DNA from: ZC4RG30 sp963777735
Lineage (GTDB): Bacteria > Pseudomonadota > Gammaproteobacteria > Steroidobacterales > Steroidobacteraceae
DNA length: 64,000 nt
Direction of reading: 5' to 3'
NCBI GenBank assembly: GCA_963777735.1
Contig: CAVZRQ010000001.1
Location: 124,001-188,000, forward strand
The position numbers and the translations under genes were made by a program. Shown here in pieces: positions 25,898 through 34,550 of the stretch (positions within the stretch are counted from its first letter, which is position 1; the number at the start of each line of letters is the position of its first letter). Under the pieces are notes generated by a model. That model was given only the letters and a program-made list of their open reading frames with translations. It was not told the DNA's origin and ran no database searches.

Positions 25898-25931
25898 TTA
25901 GAGGTATCATATACCTCTAAGTTGAAGGTAT
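25898..25931 (-). promoter_or_regulatory. PadR operon promoter and palindromic operator
   Basis: TTAGAGGTAT (25898-25907) and ATACCTCTAA (25911-25920) form a perfect 10-bp inverted repeat with a 3-bp spacer. A third, imperfect half-site TTGAAGGTAT follows at 25922-25931. On the minus strand the repeat contains a -10 TATGAT. TTGCAT stands 18 bp upstream of it as a possible -35. A repressor bound here would block the padR promoter. Confidence 0.75.
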
Positions 25932-25968
25932 GCAAGCGTGACCCTTTCTGGTCACGGAAATGTCCAGG

Positions 25969-27150
25969 TCAGTCGCGTTCCACCGCGAGTGCGACGCCCT
26001 GTCCGCCGCCCACGCAGAGCGTAGCCATGCCTCGCTTCGCGTTCCGCCGCGCCATTTCATGGATCAGCGACACGAGAACCCGGCAGCCCGAGGCGCCGAT
26101 GGGATGGCCAAGGGCAATGGCACCACCGTTCACGTTGACCTTCGATAGATCGAGATCCAGCAACTTCGCCACCGTCAGGGCCTGCGCGGCAAATGCCTCG
26201 TTCGCCTCGATGAGATCCAGTTGGTCGAGCGTCCAGCCTGCCTTGGCCAGGACTTTCGCCGTGGCGGGAACAGGCCCTTCGCCCATGTACGCGGGATCCA
26301 CACCTGCGCTTGCATAAGCCACGATCTTCGCCAGGACCGGCAAGCCGAGACGTTGCGCGCAAGCTGCACTCATCAGCAGCACGGCGGCCGCTCCGTCGTT
26401 CAGGGTCGAAGCATTGCCCGCAGTGACCGTGCCTTCCTTGTCGAAAGCCGGTCGCAGCTTCGCGAGCGTGGCCATGTCCGTTTCCGGACGTGGCTGCTCA
26501 TCCTGGTTGAATACGAGTGGGTCCCCTTTGCGCTGCGGCACCAGCACCGGCGTGATCTGCGACTGGAACTTCCCTTCGGCAATGGCTGCCCGCGCTCTCG
26601 TCTGCGAGAGCACTGCATACTCGTCCTGCTGTGCGCGCGTGATGCCGTGGCGGCGGGCGAGATTCTCGGCGGTGTTGCCCATGTGGTAATTGTTGAAGGC
26701 ATCCCACAGGCCATCGACAACCAAGGTGTCGACCAGCGTGCCAGGCCCGAGCTTCAGACCGGTCCGGGATCCGGGCAGGGCATGGGGAGCAAGACTCATG
26801 TTCTCCATGCCGCCGCCAATGGCCACATCGGTTTCGCCGCAGGCGATGGCCTGCGCCGCAAGATGCACGGCCTCCAGGCCAGAACCGCAGACCCTGTTCA
26901 CGGTCAGCGCGGGCGTCGTGAAAGGCAGGCCAGCCTTGATGGCGGCCTGTCGTGCGGGGTTCTGGCCCGCCGCAGCGGTCAGCACCTGTCCCATCACAAC
27001 CTGGCCCACCAATGCGGGATCCACGCGGCTCTGCACGAGCAGCGCACGAATCACGGTAACACCGAGCTCCACGGCAGGAATCTGCGAGAGTGCGCCCTGG
27101 AAACTGCCAATGGCTGTGCGGGTCGCCGCAACGACAACCACCTCACGCAT
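25969..27150 (-). CDS. Acetyl-CoA C-acetyltransferase (thiolase)
   Basis: Biosynthetic or degradative thiolase II of 393 aa, interconverting acetoacetyl-CoA and two acetyl-CoA. The acylated cysteine is C88 (NRVCGSGLEAV). NEAFAAQ, the GHPIGASG histidine and the second cysteine in CVGGGQGVA are intact. It is the last gene of the minus-strand arm, 6 nt after the CoA-transferase B subunit. That context points to acetoacetate breakdown rather than polyhydroxybutyrate synthesis. Confidence 0.96.
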   Translation of the reverse strand: MREVVVVAATRTAIGSFQGALSQIPAVELGVTVIRALLVQSRVDPALVGQVVMGQVLTAAAGQNPARQAAIKAGLPFTTPALTVNRVCGSGLEAVHLAAQAIACGETDVAIGGGMENMSLAPHALPGSRTGLKLGPGTLVDTLVVDGLWDAFNNYHMGNTAENLARRHGITRAQQDEYAVLSQTRARAAIAEGKFQSQITPVLVPQRKGDPLVFNQDEQPRPETDMATLAKLRPAFDKEGTVTAGNASTLNDGAAAVLLMSAACAQRLGLPVLAKIVAYASAGVDPAYMGEGPVPATAKVLAKAGWTLDQLDLIEANEAFAAQALTVAKLLDLDLSKVNVNGGAIALGHPIGASGCRVLVSLIHEMARRNAKRGMATLCVGGGQGVALAVERD

Positions 27151-27156
27151 GGCGGC

Positions 27157-27810
27157 TCACAGCTTCATCTCGGGGATATCTCCATTCACGATGAGCTTTC
27201 CCGCTGTCATCGCACGGATCTCCTCGACGCTCACGCCAGGTGCACGCTCCCTGAGCACAAAGGCGCCGTTCTCGATCTCCAGATAGGCGAGGTCCGTCAG
27301 CACCCGCCGGATACAACCGGCTCCGGTCAATGGCAGCGAGCAGCGCTGCAGCAGCTTCGACGCGCCACGCGAGGCATGCATCATGGTGACGATGATGTTT
27401 TCGGCGGCGGCCACGAGGTCCATGGCACCGCCCATGCCCTTGATCAGCTTGCCGGGAATCATCCAGGAGGCGATGTTGCCTTCCACATCCACCTCGAAGG
27501 CGCCGAGCACGGTGAGGTCGATGTGGCCGCCGCGGATCATCGCGAAGGAATCCGCCGACGAGAAGATGGAAGCGCCCGCCCGGGCGGTCACGGTTTCCTT
27601 GCCGGCATTGATCATTTCCGGGTCCACATCGGCACGTGCAGGATACGGACCCATGCCCAGCAACCCATTCTCGGATTGCAGCATGACCTCGATGCCCTCC
27701 GGTATGTAGTTGGCGACCAGCGTCGGAATGCCGATGCCCAGGTTCACGTAGTATCCGTCCTTGAGCTCGCGGGCGACGCGTTGCGCCATCTGTTCTCTGG
27801 TCAATGCCAT
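27157..27810 (-). CDS. scoB: 3-oxoacid CoA-transferase subunit B
   Basis: Beta subunit of a class I CoA-transferase, 217 aa. It carries the catalytic glutamate motif SENGLLGMGP, preceded by VNLGIGIPTLV near the N-terminus. With subunit A it moves CoA from succinyl-CoA to a 3-oxoacid, most likely acetoacetate given the adjacent thiolase. 3-oxoadipate is possible from sequence alone, but no other 3-oxoadipate pathway gene is present. Confidence 0.94.
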   Translation of the reverse strand: MALTREQMAQRVARELKDGYYVNLGIGIPTLVANYIPEGIEVMLQSENGLLGMGPYPARADVDPEMINAGKETVTARAGASIFSSADSFAMIRGGHIDLTVLGAFEVDVEGNIASWMIPGKLIKGMGGAMDLVAAAENIIVTMMHASRGASKLLQRCSLPLTGAGCIRRVLTDLAYLEIENGAFVLRERAPGVSVEEIRAMTAGKLIVNGDIPEMKL

Positions 27811-27820
27811 GGGTAGTACT

Positions 27821-28522
27821 TCAGCTGCCCTGTACGGTCATTTTTTCGATGCGTTTTTCGCAATGGCACTGGATGAGCCGATCCACGTAGATGCCTGGCG
27901 TATGGATCGCGCTCGGCTCGAGTGTTCCCGGTTCCACGATCTCGTCCACTTCCACAACGGTGATCCGGCCCGCGGTGGCGGCCAGCGGATTGAAATTCTG
28001 CGCCGTATTCCGATAGACGACGTTGCCGTACCAGTCTGCCTTCCAGCCCTTCACGATGGCGAAGTCCCCGGTGATGGACTCTTCCAGGATGTACTTGCGG
28101 CCGCCGAATTCCCGGACTTCCTTGCCTTCGCCGATGGGTGTGCCATAGCCGGTGGCGGTGTAGAACGCCGGAATGCCAGCGCCGCCGGCGCGGATCTTCT
28201 CGGCAAGCGTGCCTTGTGGCGTGAGCTGCACGTCGAGTTCGCCGGCCAGCATCTGCCGCTCGAACTCCGCGTTCTCGCCCACATAGGAGGCCACGATCCG
28301 GCTGATCTGGCGATCCTTCAGCAGCAGGCCGAGGCCGAAATCATCCACGCCACAATTGTTGGAGACGACGGTCAAGCCGCGAATGCCCATCTTCTGGATG
28401 TGGGCGATGAGATTCTCGGGAATGCCGCACAGGCCGAAGCCGCCCGCGACCACCGTCATTCCATCCTTGAGACCCGCCAGCGCTGCGTCGAGCCCGGTGA
28501 CCCGCTTGTCGAAACCCGCCAT
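27821..28522 (-). CDS. scoA: 3-oxoacid CoA-transferase subunit A
   Basis: Alpha subunit, 233 aa, with the CoA-binding GGFGLCGIPENLI motif and SNNCGVDDFGLGLLL. TGYGTPIGEGKE and VVYRNTAQNFNPLAATAG are typical of succinyl-CoA:3-ketoacid transferases. I chose ATG 28522; the open frame to 28690 overlaps the araC-type gene and has no homology. The gap to scoB is 10 nt. Confidence 0.95.
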   Translation of the reverse strand: MAGFDKRVTGLDAALAGLKDGMTVVAGGFGLCGIPENLIAHIQKMGIRGLTVVSNNCGVDDFGLGLLLKDRQISRIVASYVGENAEFERQMLAGELDVQLTPQGTLAEKIRAGGAGIPAFYTATGYGTPIGEGKEVREFGGRKYILEESITGDFAIVKGWKADWYGNVVYRNTAQNFNPLAATAGRITVVEVDEIVEPGTLEPSAIHTPGIYVDRLIQCHCEKRIEKMTVQGS

Positions 28523-28544
28523 TCTTGCTGCTCCGGCCCTTTGT

Positions 28545-29537
28545 TCAGGCACCGGCTGCGATGGTAACGGTTTGCCGCGATCCCTGTTCACCCATGTGCC
28601 GCAGGCGGTATTCGCGCGGCGACGCACCGTAGCGCTCGCGGAAGCTGCGGCTGAAATGCGGGGCGCTGTTGAAGCCCCAACCGAAGGCAATGTCGCTGAT
28701 GGAATGCCCGCGCCAGCGCTGGTCGGCCAGCTGGCGCGCGCATTCTTCGAGGCGGCGGCGAATTATGTAGCTCGACACCGATTCGCTGCTGGCGGCGAAG
28801 ATCATCCGCAGGTAGCGCGATGAAACGCGCAGCTGTTCGGCAATGACCCGGGGCCCAAGGTCTGGCGTGCGCAGGTGCTGTTCAATATAGGCCCGCGCCT
28901 TGGAGTGGCGGTTGTTGACCATCAATGAGTTCGACAGCAGCGCGTCGTAGGCGATCGCATAGGCGCTGGATGTCATCTCGAGCAGCTGACGTGCCAGGCG
29001 CTCCTGGATCGCAACGGGCAGGCCACTTTCCAGTTGCCGGCACAGATTGTGGATCAGCGCCGCGATGGCGGAGGTCAGGCCATCTCCCGCTGCCAGCCGC
29101 AATCCGCAGAAACGTTCCGGCGTTGGCAGATGCTCACGCAGCTGTGGGGCCGGCACGCGCAGGAGGATGGTCTCGGCGTGATCGCTCAGTACATGGCTGT
29201 GTGGCACGGCGTTGTCATACAGCGTCATGTCGCCTTCCAGCAGCGACACCTCGTGACCGTATTGCGCCAGCGTGCCATGGCCGCGAACCTGCAGCACCAG
29301 CGTATAGGCGCGTCGCGCGGACTGGTCGATGTGGCTGGCATTGCGATCGATGGCGCTGTTATTGCAACGGAGGCGCACGATGCGCAGCGGTCCCAGATCC
29401 CCCAGATTCAGTTCTGCCTCGAAGGTTTTGCGGTCGGCGGGGGTCAGATTCACCCGCTCGAGCTGGGCTGAATAAAGATCATTCCAGGCGGCGACCCGCG
29501 AGCGGCTCGGCAGGCTTGATGCCTTGTAGGTTTCCAT
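28545..29537 (-). CDS. AraC-family transcriptional regulator
   Basis: A 330-aa regulator with an N-terminal cupin-like AraC-binding domain (about 30-190) of the type found in catabolic regulators. A C-terminal double helix-turn-helix follows at about 215-315 (LGPRVIAEQLRVSSRYLRMIF; SISDIAFGWGFNSAPHFSRSF). It lies directly upstream of scoA, with 22 bp between them, so it probably activates the CoA-transferase/thiolase genes. A palindrome in its upstream gap (29560-29574) may control it. Confidence 0.93.
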   Translation of the reverse strand: METYKASSLPSRSRVAAWNDLYSAQLERVNLTPADRKTFEAELNLGDLGPLRIVRLRCNNSAIDRNASHIDQSARRAYTLVLQVRGHGTLAQYGHEVSLLEGDMTLYDNAVPHSHVLSDHAETILLRVPAPQLREHLPTPERFCGLRLAAGDGLTSAIAALIHNLCRQLESGLPVAIQERLARQLLEMTSSAYAIAYDALLSNSLMVNNRHSKARAYIEQHLRTPDLGPRVIAEQLRVSSRYLRMIFAASSESVSSYIIRRRLEECARQLADQRWRGHSISDIAFGWGFNSAPHFSRSFRERYGASPREYRLRHMGEQGSRQTVTIAAGA

Positions 29538-29559
29538 GCTCGGCCCCCAAACCTTGTTT

Positions 29560-29576
29560 CATATATCCTATATGAT
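29560..29576. promoter_or_regulatory. Palindromic operator candidate between GntR and AraC genes
   Basis: CATATA-TCC-TATATG (29560-29574) is a perfect inverted repeat in an AT-rich patch of a GC-rich genome, 23 bp upstream of the AraC-type start codon. The octamer TATATGAT (29569-29576) recurs in inverse orientation upstream of the GntR gene (30384-30391). That makes both candidate binding sites for one regulator. Confidence 0.45.
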
Positions 29577-29616
29577 CCTAGGAGGGGGATGTCAAACCGT
29601 TGCCTGCGGCAGGTGC

Positions 29617-30336
29617 TCAGGGCTTCGTGGGTCCGTTTGCGGTGCCCAGCGCCTGTGCGAAGGGCTCCATCCGACGGTAGGATTTCTCGATGTGCAGGCG
29701 CATGGCGGTCTCGGCTTCGGCACCGTCGCGGGCCGCCAGTGCGGAAACCAGCCGCTCATGTTCTACATAGGCCGCCGTGGTCACTTCACTGTGGAAGTGC
29801 AACCGGAATACATGCAGATGTGTGTGCAGGCGGGCCAGAGCTTCGCGGATCAGCTGGTTGCCGCTGCCAAGGGCAATCAGGTCATGCAGTTCGGAATCCT
29901 GATCGGCAAATCGCCCGTAAGAATTACGGGTGCCTGCAGGTTGCATGCTCTGCGCCAGCGCGGACACGCGGGCGAGATCCGCATCACTCATGCGCTCGGC
30001 CGCGCAGCGCGCGGCATACGGCTCCAGCAGCAGGCGCAGTTCGTAGAGCTCATCCAGCTGCTTGCGATTGAGCTGCGGGGCGCTGCAGTAACCGACATAG
30101 TGCTGTTTGGTGACGAGGCCCACAGCTTCCAGCCGGCTGAGCGCCTCGCGGATCGGTGTCTGCGATACTCCCAACTGCCGGGCCAGTTCGTCGATGGAAA
30201 TGCGCGTGTCGGGCGGAATGCGCAGCGCCATGATGTCGGCGCGGATCAGTTCGTAGACCTCGTCGACAAAGCCCTGCGAGCGCTTGACGACGCGGCTTGA
30301 GGATCTGGCGGGCTTGTTCGGGGCGGTTGTCGCCAT
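29617..30336 (-). CDS. GntR-family regulator, FCD subfamily
   Basis: A 239-aa regulator with an N-terminal winged helix (about 22-85, ISIDELARQLGVSQTPIREAL). A C-terminal all-helical FCD ligand domain follows at about 95-225, with the metal-site pattern D/H-x-x-H (SELHDLIALGSGN, RLHTHLHVFRLHF, EHERLVSALAARD). FCD regulators usually sense small carboxylates and control their catabolic operons. It is divergent from the SnoaL/SDR genes and upstream of the AraC-type gene. Confidence 0.94.
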   Translation of the reverse strand: MATTAPNKPARSSSRVVKRSQGFVDEVYELIRADIMALRIPPDTRISIDELARQLGVSQTPIREALSRLEAVGLVTKQHYVGYCSAPQLNRKQLDELYELRLLLEPYAARCAAERMSDADLARVSALAQSMQPAGTRNSYGRFADQDSELHDLIALGSGNQLIREALARLHTHLHVFRLHFHSEVTTAAYVEHERLVSALAARDGAEAETAMRLHIEKSYRRMEPFAQALGTANGPTKP

Positions 30337-30383
30337 GGTATTTTGCTTGCTGTCCCGGCATTGTTTCGCCGGATCGCAGCGTC

Positions 30384-30391
30384 ATCATATA
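30384..30391 (-). promoter_or_regulatory. TATATGAT octamer upstream of the GntR gene
   Basis: On the minus strand this reads TATATGAT, so TATGAT could be the -10 of the GntR gene, 48 bp from its start. The same octamer occurs at 29569-29576 and, inverted, inside the PadR operator. It could simply be a -10 element or an autoregulatory site. Confidence 0.3.
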
Positions 30392-30539
30392 CGCCTGTAC
30401 GCGAAACTGCCTGTGGGCGCAGTATGCGGCGCGGCATCTCGCAGCGCGCCGTTGACTGTGCAAGATGGGCTTCCGTAGGGGGCAAGTGGTTGCCTGGCGT
30501 GACGCATAGCGTTCGGGCCTGAATTGCAAGGGGAAGGCT

Positions 30540-31007
30540 GTGGCAGAAGCGGATGTCCTGAAACTCAATGCAGAACTTGCATTGCAGCTGGCCGATTACT
30601 GGCATGAGATCGACACCAACCTGGGCCGGGAGGCATCTGGCTATTACACCGAAGATGCCGAATTCCATGGCCAGTTTGCCTCCTATCACGGCCGCGCGAA
30701 GATCCAGCAGTTCTACGACTGGCGCGTGAAGCAGGGGCCACGCCTGGCAGTGCATTGCTTCACCAATTTCCGGGCGTGGTTCACCGGCCCCGATACCGCC
30801 GAAGCGACCAACTACCTGTTCCTGTATGCCGCCAATGGCGTGAAGGTGCTGCCGACGCACCCACCCATCACCATTTCGCTGGCCACAGATCGTTACCAGC
30901 GTTCGGCTGAAGGTCGCTGGCTCTGCACCTACAGGCGTTTTGAGCACCTGTTTGAAGGCGGTGCGCCGATCACCAATCCGAAGCTCGACGATGAACCTGC
31001 AAAATAG
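30540..31007 (+). CDS. SnoaL-like / NTF2-like domain protein
   Basis: Stand-alone 155-aa cone-shaped alpha-beta barrel protein of the NTF2/SnoaL superfamily (GTG start). It shows LADYWHEIDTNLGREASGYYTEDAEFH, GRAKIQQFYDWR and a final WLCTYRRFEHLF strand. Members can be isomerases, dehydratases or ligand binders, and no catalytic residue identifies which. It probably forms a two-gene operon with the SDR (6-nt gap). Three related domains occur in the large fusion protein at 35840. Confidence 0.82.
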   Translation: MAEADVLKLNAELALQLADYWHEIDTNLGREASGYYTEDAEFHGQFASYHGRAKIQQFYDWRVKQGPRLAVHCFTNFRAWFTGPDTAEATNYLFLYAANGVKVLPTHPPITISLATDRYQRSAEGRWLCTYRRFEHLFEGGAPITNPKLDDEPAK

Positions 31008-31013
31008 ACACGG

Positions 31014-31763
31014 ATGCCTTCAGCGATGGATCAGTTGAAGGTATTCCTTGTTACCGGTGGCAGCCGTGGTATCGGGGAGGCGGTTGCCGTAGCGGCCGCA
31101 CAACAGGGCTATCACGTGGTCCTGACCTATGCCCACGATGAGCAACGCGCCCAGGCGGTAGTCGACAGGATCTGTTCGGCAGGGGGCCGCGCCACTGCCG
31201 TGCTGGCCAATACGGCGCATGAAGGGGATATCCAGCTGCTGTTCGCTGCGGTGGACAGGCTGGGCGCTCTCGCGGTGATGGTGTACAACGCCGGCATCAC
31301 CGGCGCGCACTCCACACTCGCCGAAGCCTCTACGCAGACCATCGACGAAGTGCTGGCAGTCAATCTACGGGGTGCCATCCTGTGTTCACGCGAGTCGGTG
31401 AAGCGCATGTCGACGCGTTTTGGCGGCAAGGGCGGATCGATCGTGCTGATCTCCTCGCGCGCAGCCTTTTATGGTTCCCCTGCGGAGTATGTCTGGTACG
31501 CGGCATCGAAGGGCGGCATCGACAGCCTGACCAATGGGCTGGCGCGCGAAGTTGCAGCCGAAGGGATCCGCGTGAATGCGGTATCTCCCGGGCCGATCAG
31601 CACCGATATGCACCGGCCCGGAAGACTGGAAGTGGGCGCAAAACGTGCGCCGATGCAGCGAGCGGGATCCACTGCAGAGGTGGCTGAAGCCGTGATGTTC
31701 CTGGCTTCAGACGCGGCTTCCTACGTGACAGGGGCAAATCTGTCGGTGTCAGGCGGGCTTTAG
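31014..31763 (+). CDS. SDR-family oxidoreductase
   Basis: Classical short-chain dehydrogenase of 249 aa. The cofactor motif is TGGSRGIGEA, followed by NAGI, the catalytic serine in LISSRAAFYGS and YAASKGG (Y-x3-K). The C-terminal VTGANLSVSGGL is typical. The substrate is unknown; the FabG-like form suggests a keto/hydroxy interconversion. ATG 31026 is an alternative start. Confidence 0.93.
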   Translation: MPSAMDQLKVFLVTGGSRGIGEAVAVAAAQQGYHVVLTYAHDEQRAQAVVDRICSAGGRATAVLANTAHEGDIQLLFAAVDRLGALAVMVYNAGITGAHSTLAEASTQTIDEVLAVNLRGAILCSRESVKRMSTRFGGKGGSIVLISSRAAFYGSPAEYVWYAASKGGIDSLTNGLAREVAAEGIRVNAVSPGPISTDMHRPGRLEVGAKRAPMQRAGSTAEVAEAVMFLASDAASYVTGANLSVSGGL

Positions 31764-31789
31764 GAGTGAGCCATTGCCTGACCTCGATG

Positions 31790-33175
31790 TCAGGCGATCC
31801 AGACCGTCTGCAGGTTGCACAGCTCCAGCATGCCGGTGCGTCCCAGCTCCCGGCCATAACCGGATAATTTCACACCGCCTACCGGAACCCGCGGATCGGA
31901 AGCCGTGACGCTGTTGATGAACACGCTGCCGACATCCAGCGCACCGGCCATCGTGCGGGCGCGGTCCAGGTCGCTCGTCCACAGCATCGCACTGAGGCCG
32001 AAGGGGGAGTCGTTGGTCATGGCGATGGCATGGTCGGCATCGCGCGCCGTGAGGATGGCTGCGACCGGGCCGAATGTTTCCTGCGCGACAACCGGCATGG
32101 CATCCGTCACTTCCGACAACACCGTGGGCTCGTAATACCAGCCCGGGCCCGAGACGCTCTTGCCGCCGGCCAGCAGCTTCGCGCCAGCCTGCAATGAGGC
32201 TGCGACCTGCGCCGACAGCGAATCGCGGAGATCGGCGCGCGCCATGGGCCCGAGTTGCGTGCCGGACTGCAGCGGATCACCACGGCGCAGTGCAGCGGCC
32301 GCAGCGGCGAAGCGGGCGGTGAACTCGGCTGCCACGCCGGCTTCGACGATGAAGCGCTTGGCTGCCAGGCAGACCTGTCCGCAATTGGTGAAGCGGGCGC
32401 GCACACCTGCGGCGACCGCTGCGTCCAGATCCGCATCGGCCAGCACGATGAAGGCATCCGAGCCGCCGAGTTCCAGCACCGACTTCTTGCAGACCGCGCC
32501 AGCCTGGGCAGCGACCTTTGCGCCGGCGGCAGGGCTGCCGGTGAGTGTTACGGCGGCGACACGGCGGTCGGCAATGATGGCGGCGACGGCTGCAACCGGT
32601 GCGTTCAGATTGATGAACACGCCGCGTGGCATTCCGGCAGCTTCCAGCAAGTGGGCAACCAGCGCCGCGCATCCCTGCACATTGGGAGCGTGCTTCATCA
32701 GGATGGTGTTGCCAGCCATCAGCGCAGATGCCGCGCAGCGGAAGACCTGCCACACCGGAAAATTCCACGGCAGTATCGACAGCACTACGCCCAGAGGCCG
32801 CGGGGCGAGGTAACTGCTGCGCGCATGGGTGGGAACGATTTCGTCAGCCAGCCATGCAGGCCCGTGTTCGGCCACGTACTCGCAGTTCCATGCCGACTTC
32901 TCCACCTCGGCCTCTGCCTCCGCGAGTGGCTTGCCCATCTCCAGCGTGATGCAGCGTGCGAGGCTGGCTTTGTGGTTGCGCAACTGTGCAGCGGCAGCAC
33001 GCAGGATGTCTGCGCGCCGGGCGACGGCCACCTTCCGCCACAGCGCTGCAGCCTGAGAGGCGGCGACGAGCGAGGCTTCGATCTGTGCCTGGTCTGCCAG
33101 CGGCCACACCGAGATGGTTTCACCGTTGGCGGGATTGACCGAAAGCGAAACGGTGTTGTCGGCAGATACCTGCAT
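31790..33175 (-). CDS. NAD(P)-dependent aldehyde dehydrogenase (succinate-semialdehyde dehydrogenase-like)
   Basis: A 461-aa ALDH with PWNFPVWQVFR, the catalytic E235 (LELGGSDAF) and C269 (NCGQVCLAAKRF), and TFGPVAAI near the C-terminus. The length and the NCGQVCLAAKRF form resemble the Sad/GabD-type succinate-semialdehyde branch. It is convergent with the SDR and divergent from the iron alcohol dehydrogenase, so it may oxidise an aldehyde made in the same pathway. Confidence 0.9.
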   Translation of the reverse strand: MQVSADNTVSLSVNPANGETISVWPLADQAQIEASLVAASQAAALWRKVAVARRADILRAAAAQLRNHKASLARCITLEMGKPLAEAEAEVEKSAWNCEYVAEHGPAWLADEIVPTHARSSYLAPRPLGVVLSILPWNFPVWQVFRCAASALMAGNTILMKHAPNVQGCAALVAHLLEAAGMPRGVFINLNAPVAAVAAIIADRRVAAVTLTGSPAAGAKVAAQAGAVCKKSVLELGGSDAFIVLADADLDAAVAAGVRARFTNCGQVCLAAKRFIVEAGVAAEFTARFAAAAAALRRGDPLQSGTQLGPMARADLRDSLSAQVAASLQAGAKLLAGGKSVSGPGWYYEPTVLSEVTDAMPVVAQETFGPVAAILTARDADHAIAMTNDSPFGLSAMLWTSDLDRARTMAGALDVGSVFINSVTASDPRVPVGGVKLSGYGRELGRTGMLELCNLQTVWIA

Positions 33176-33215
33176 TCCAGCGCCCCATGCTACCTTGAGG
33201 AAAACGGCGAGCGTA

Positions 33216-33229
33216 CTGCAGATCTGCAG
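33216..33229. promoter_or_regulatory. Perfect palindrome between divergent ALDH and Fe-ADH genes
   Basis: CTGCAGATCTGCAG is a perfect 14-bp palindrome in the 181-bp gap between divergent catabolic genes, about 41 bp from the ALDH start. A weaker repeat, CTGCT-N7-AGCAG, lies at 33293-33309. Either could be an operator. No clear promoter hexamers were identified here. Confidence 0.35.
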
Positions 33230-33356
33230 GCACGGCGCGGGAACCTGCGGCTTGTTCTATGCGTCCTTGCAGCAACTTCCGTTATGGTCAGTCTGCTGTT
33301 CCGTAGCAGGGAAGTGCAGGGGTCTGCGCTGTGTGAGCTTGCTCCACCGGGGTTGA

Positions 33357-34541
33357 ATGATGAATCGGTCAAATGCTGTGGTCGAGATGAAAATGGAACG
33401 CACGCTGACATTGCAGCTGCCGCGCAAACTGGCCTTCGGAGCCAACTGCCTGGCGACCGCCGCAGAGTGGGTCGGATCGCTGAACCCCGCAGCGGTGCTT
33501 ATCGTCACCTCGCCCCCGGTGCGCAGCCTGTGCGATTCGCTGATGGCTGCCCTCGGCAGCCAGGGGCGCAAGGTGCAGGTATGGGAAGGCGTGCTGCAGG
33601 AGCCGCATGTCGATGATCTGGCAGCAGCCATTGCGGTGGCGCGGGAATGCCGTGCAGAACTCGTCATCGGCCTCGGCGGTGGTTCTGCCATGGATGTGGC
33701 CAAGCTGGTCGCCGCCTTGCTCGATGGCCGTCAGCAGATCGGCGATGTCTTTGGCATTGGCAGGCTTCTCGGACGCACGATACCCCTGATGTGCGTGCCG
33801 ACGACGTCCGGCACGGGCAGTGAAGTGTCGCCGATCGCCATCGTGCAGGATTCCGCCGACGGTCTGAAGAAGGGAGTCATCAGCCCGCATCTGGTGCCGG
33901 ATGCCGCCTTTGTCGATCCGGTGCTGACCATCGGCATGCCACCCGCCGTAACCGCTGCCACTGGTCTGGATGCGCTCACGCACTGCATCGAAGCCTATGC
34001 GAACAAGCAGGCGCACTCCCTGGTCGATACCTGGGCACTGGAAGGCATCCGGCGCATTGCCCGCAGCCTGCCCGCAGCCTTTGCCGATGGCGCCAATGTC
34101 GAGGCACGTGCCGATGTGTCGCTCGGCAGCATGTATGGCGGACTGTGCCTGGGGCCGGTCAACACGGCGGCGGTGCATGCGCTGGCTTATCCCCTGGGCA
34201 GCGAATTCGGGGTGGCACACGGAACCTCCAATGCCGTGCTGCTGCCGCATGTGCTCGAGTTCAATCTGCCGGCCGCGCCACTGCGCTATGCCGATGTCGC
34301 GCGAGCGCTTGGCGTTACTGGCGAAGGCACGGCCCTTGAAGTCGCGCAGCGAGGCGTGGATTTCCTGCGGGCGCTGAATCGCCGCTGCGGCATTCCCGCC
34401 CATATTTCCATGCTGGGTGTGCCGGAATCGGCAATCGATCGCATGGCCCAGTCTGCGCTCACCGTGCAGCGACTGCTTCTGCAGAACCCGCGCGTAGTCA
34501 CGCTGGACGACGCGCGGGACATCTACCGGCGCGCCTACTAA
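33357..34541 (+). CDS. Iron-containing alcohol dehydrogenase
   Basis: Group III (Fe-ADH) enzyme of 394 aa. The nucleotide motif is GLGGGSAMDVAK, followed by PTTSGTGSEVSP. The metal region is visible as GLDALTHCIEAY, TAAVHALAYPLG and VAHGTSNAVLLPHVLEFN. The substrate is unknown; relatives include maleylacetate reductases and butanol dehydrogenases. ATG 33360 or 33387 are alternative starts. It opens the plus-strand catabolic operon, 9 nt before the transporter. Confidence 0.93.
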   Translation: MMNRSNAVVEMKMERTLTLQLPRKLAFGANCLATAAEWVGSLNPAAVLIVTSPPVRSLCDSLMAALGSQGRKVQVWEGVLQEPHVDDLAAAIAVARECRAELVIGLGGGSAMDVAKLVAALLDGRQQIGDVFGIGRLLGRTIPLMCVPTTSGTGSEVSPIAIVQDSADGLKKGVISPHLVPDAAFVDPVLTIGMPPAVTAATGLDALTHCIEAYANKQAHSLVDTWALEGIRRIARSLPAAFADGANVEARADVSLGSMYGGLCLGPVNTAAVHALAYPLGSEFGVAHGTSNAVLLPHVLEFNLPAAPLRYADVARALGVTGEGTALEVAQRGVDFLRALNRRCGIPAHISMLGVPESAIDRMAQSALTVQRLLLQNPRVVTLDDARDIYRRAY

Positions 34542-34550
34542 GAAAGACCA

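Noticed and set aside
26221..27816. 531-aa plus-strand frame across the thiolase and scoB
   Set aside because: Antisense shadow of two confidently identified enzymes.
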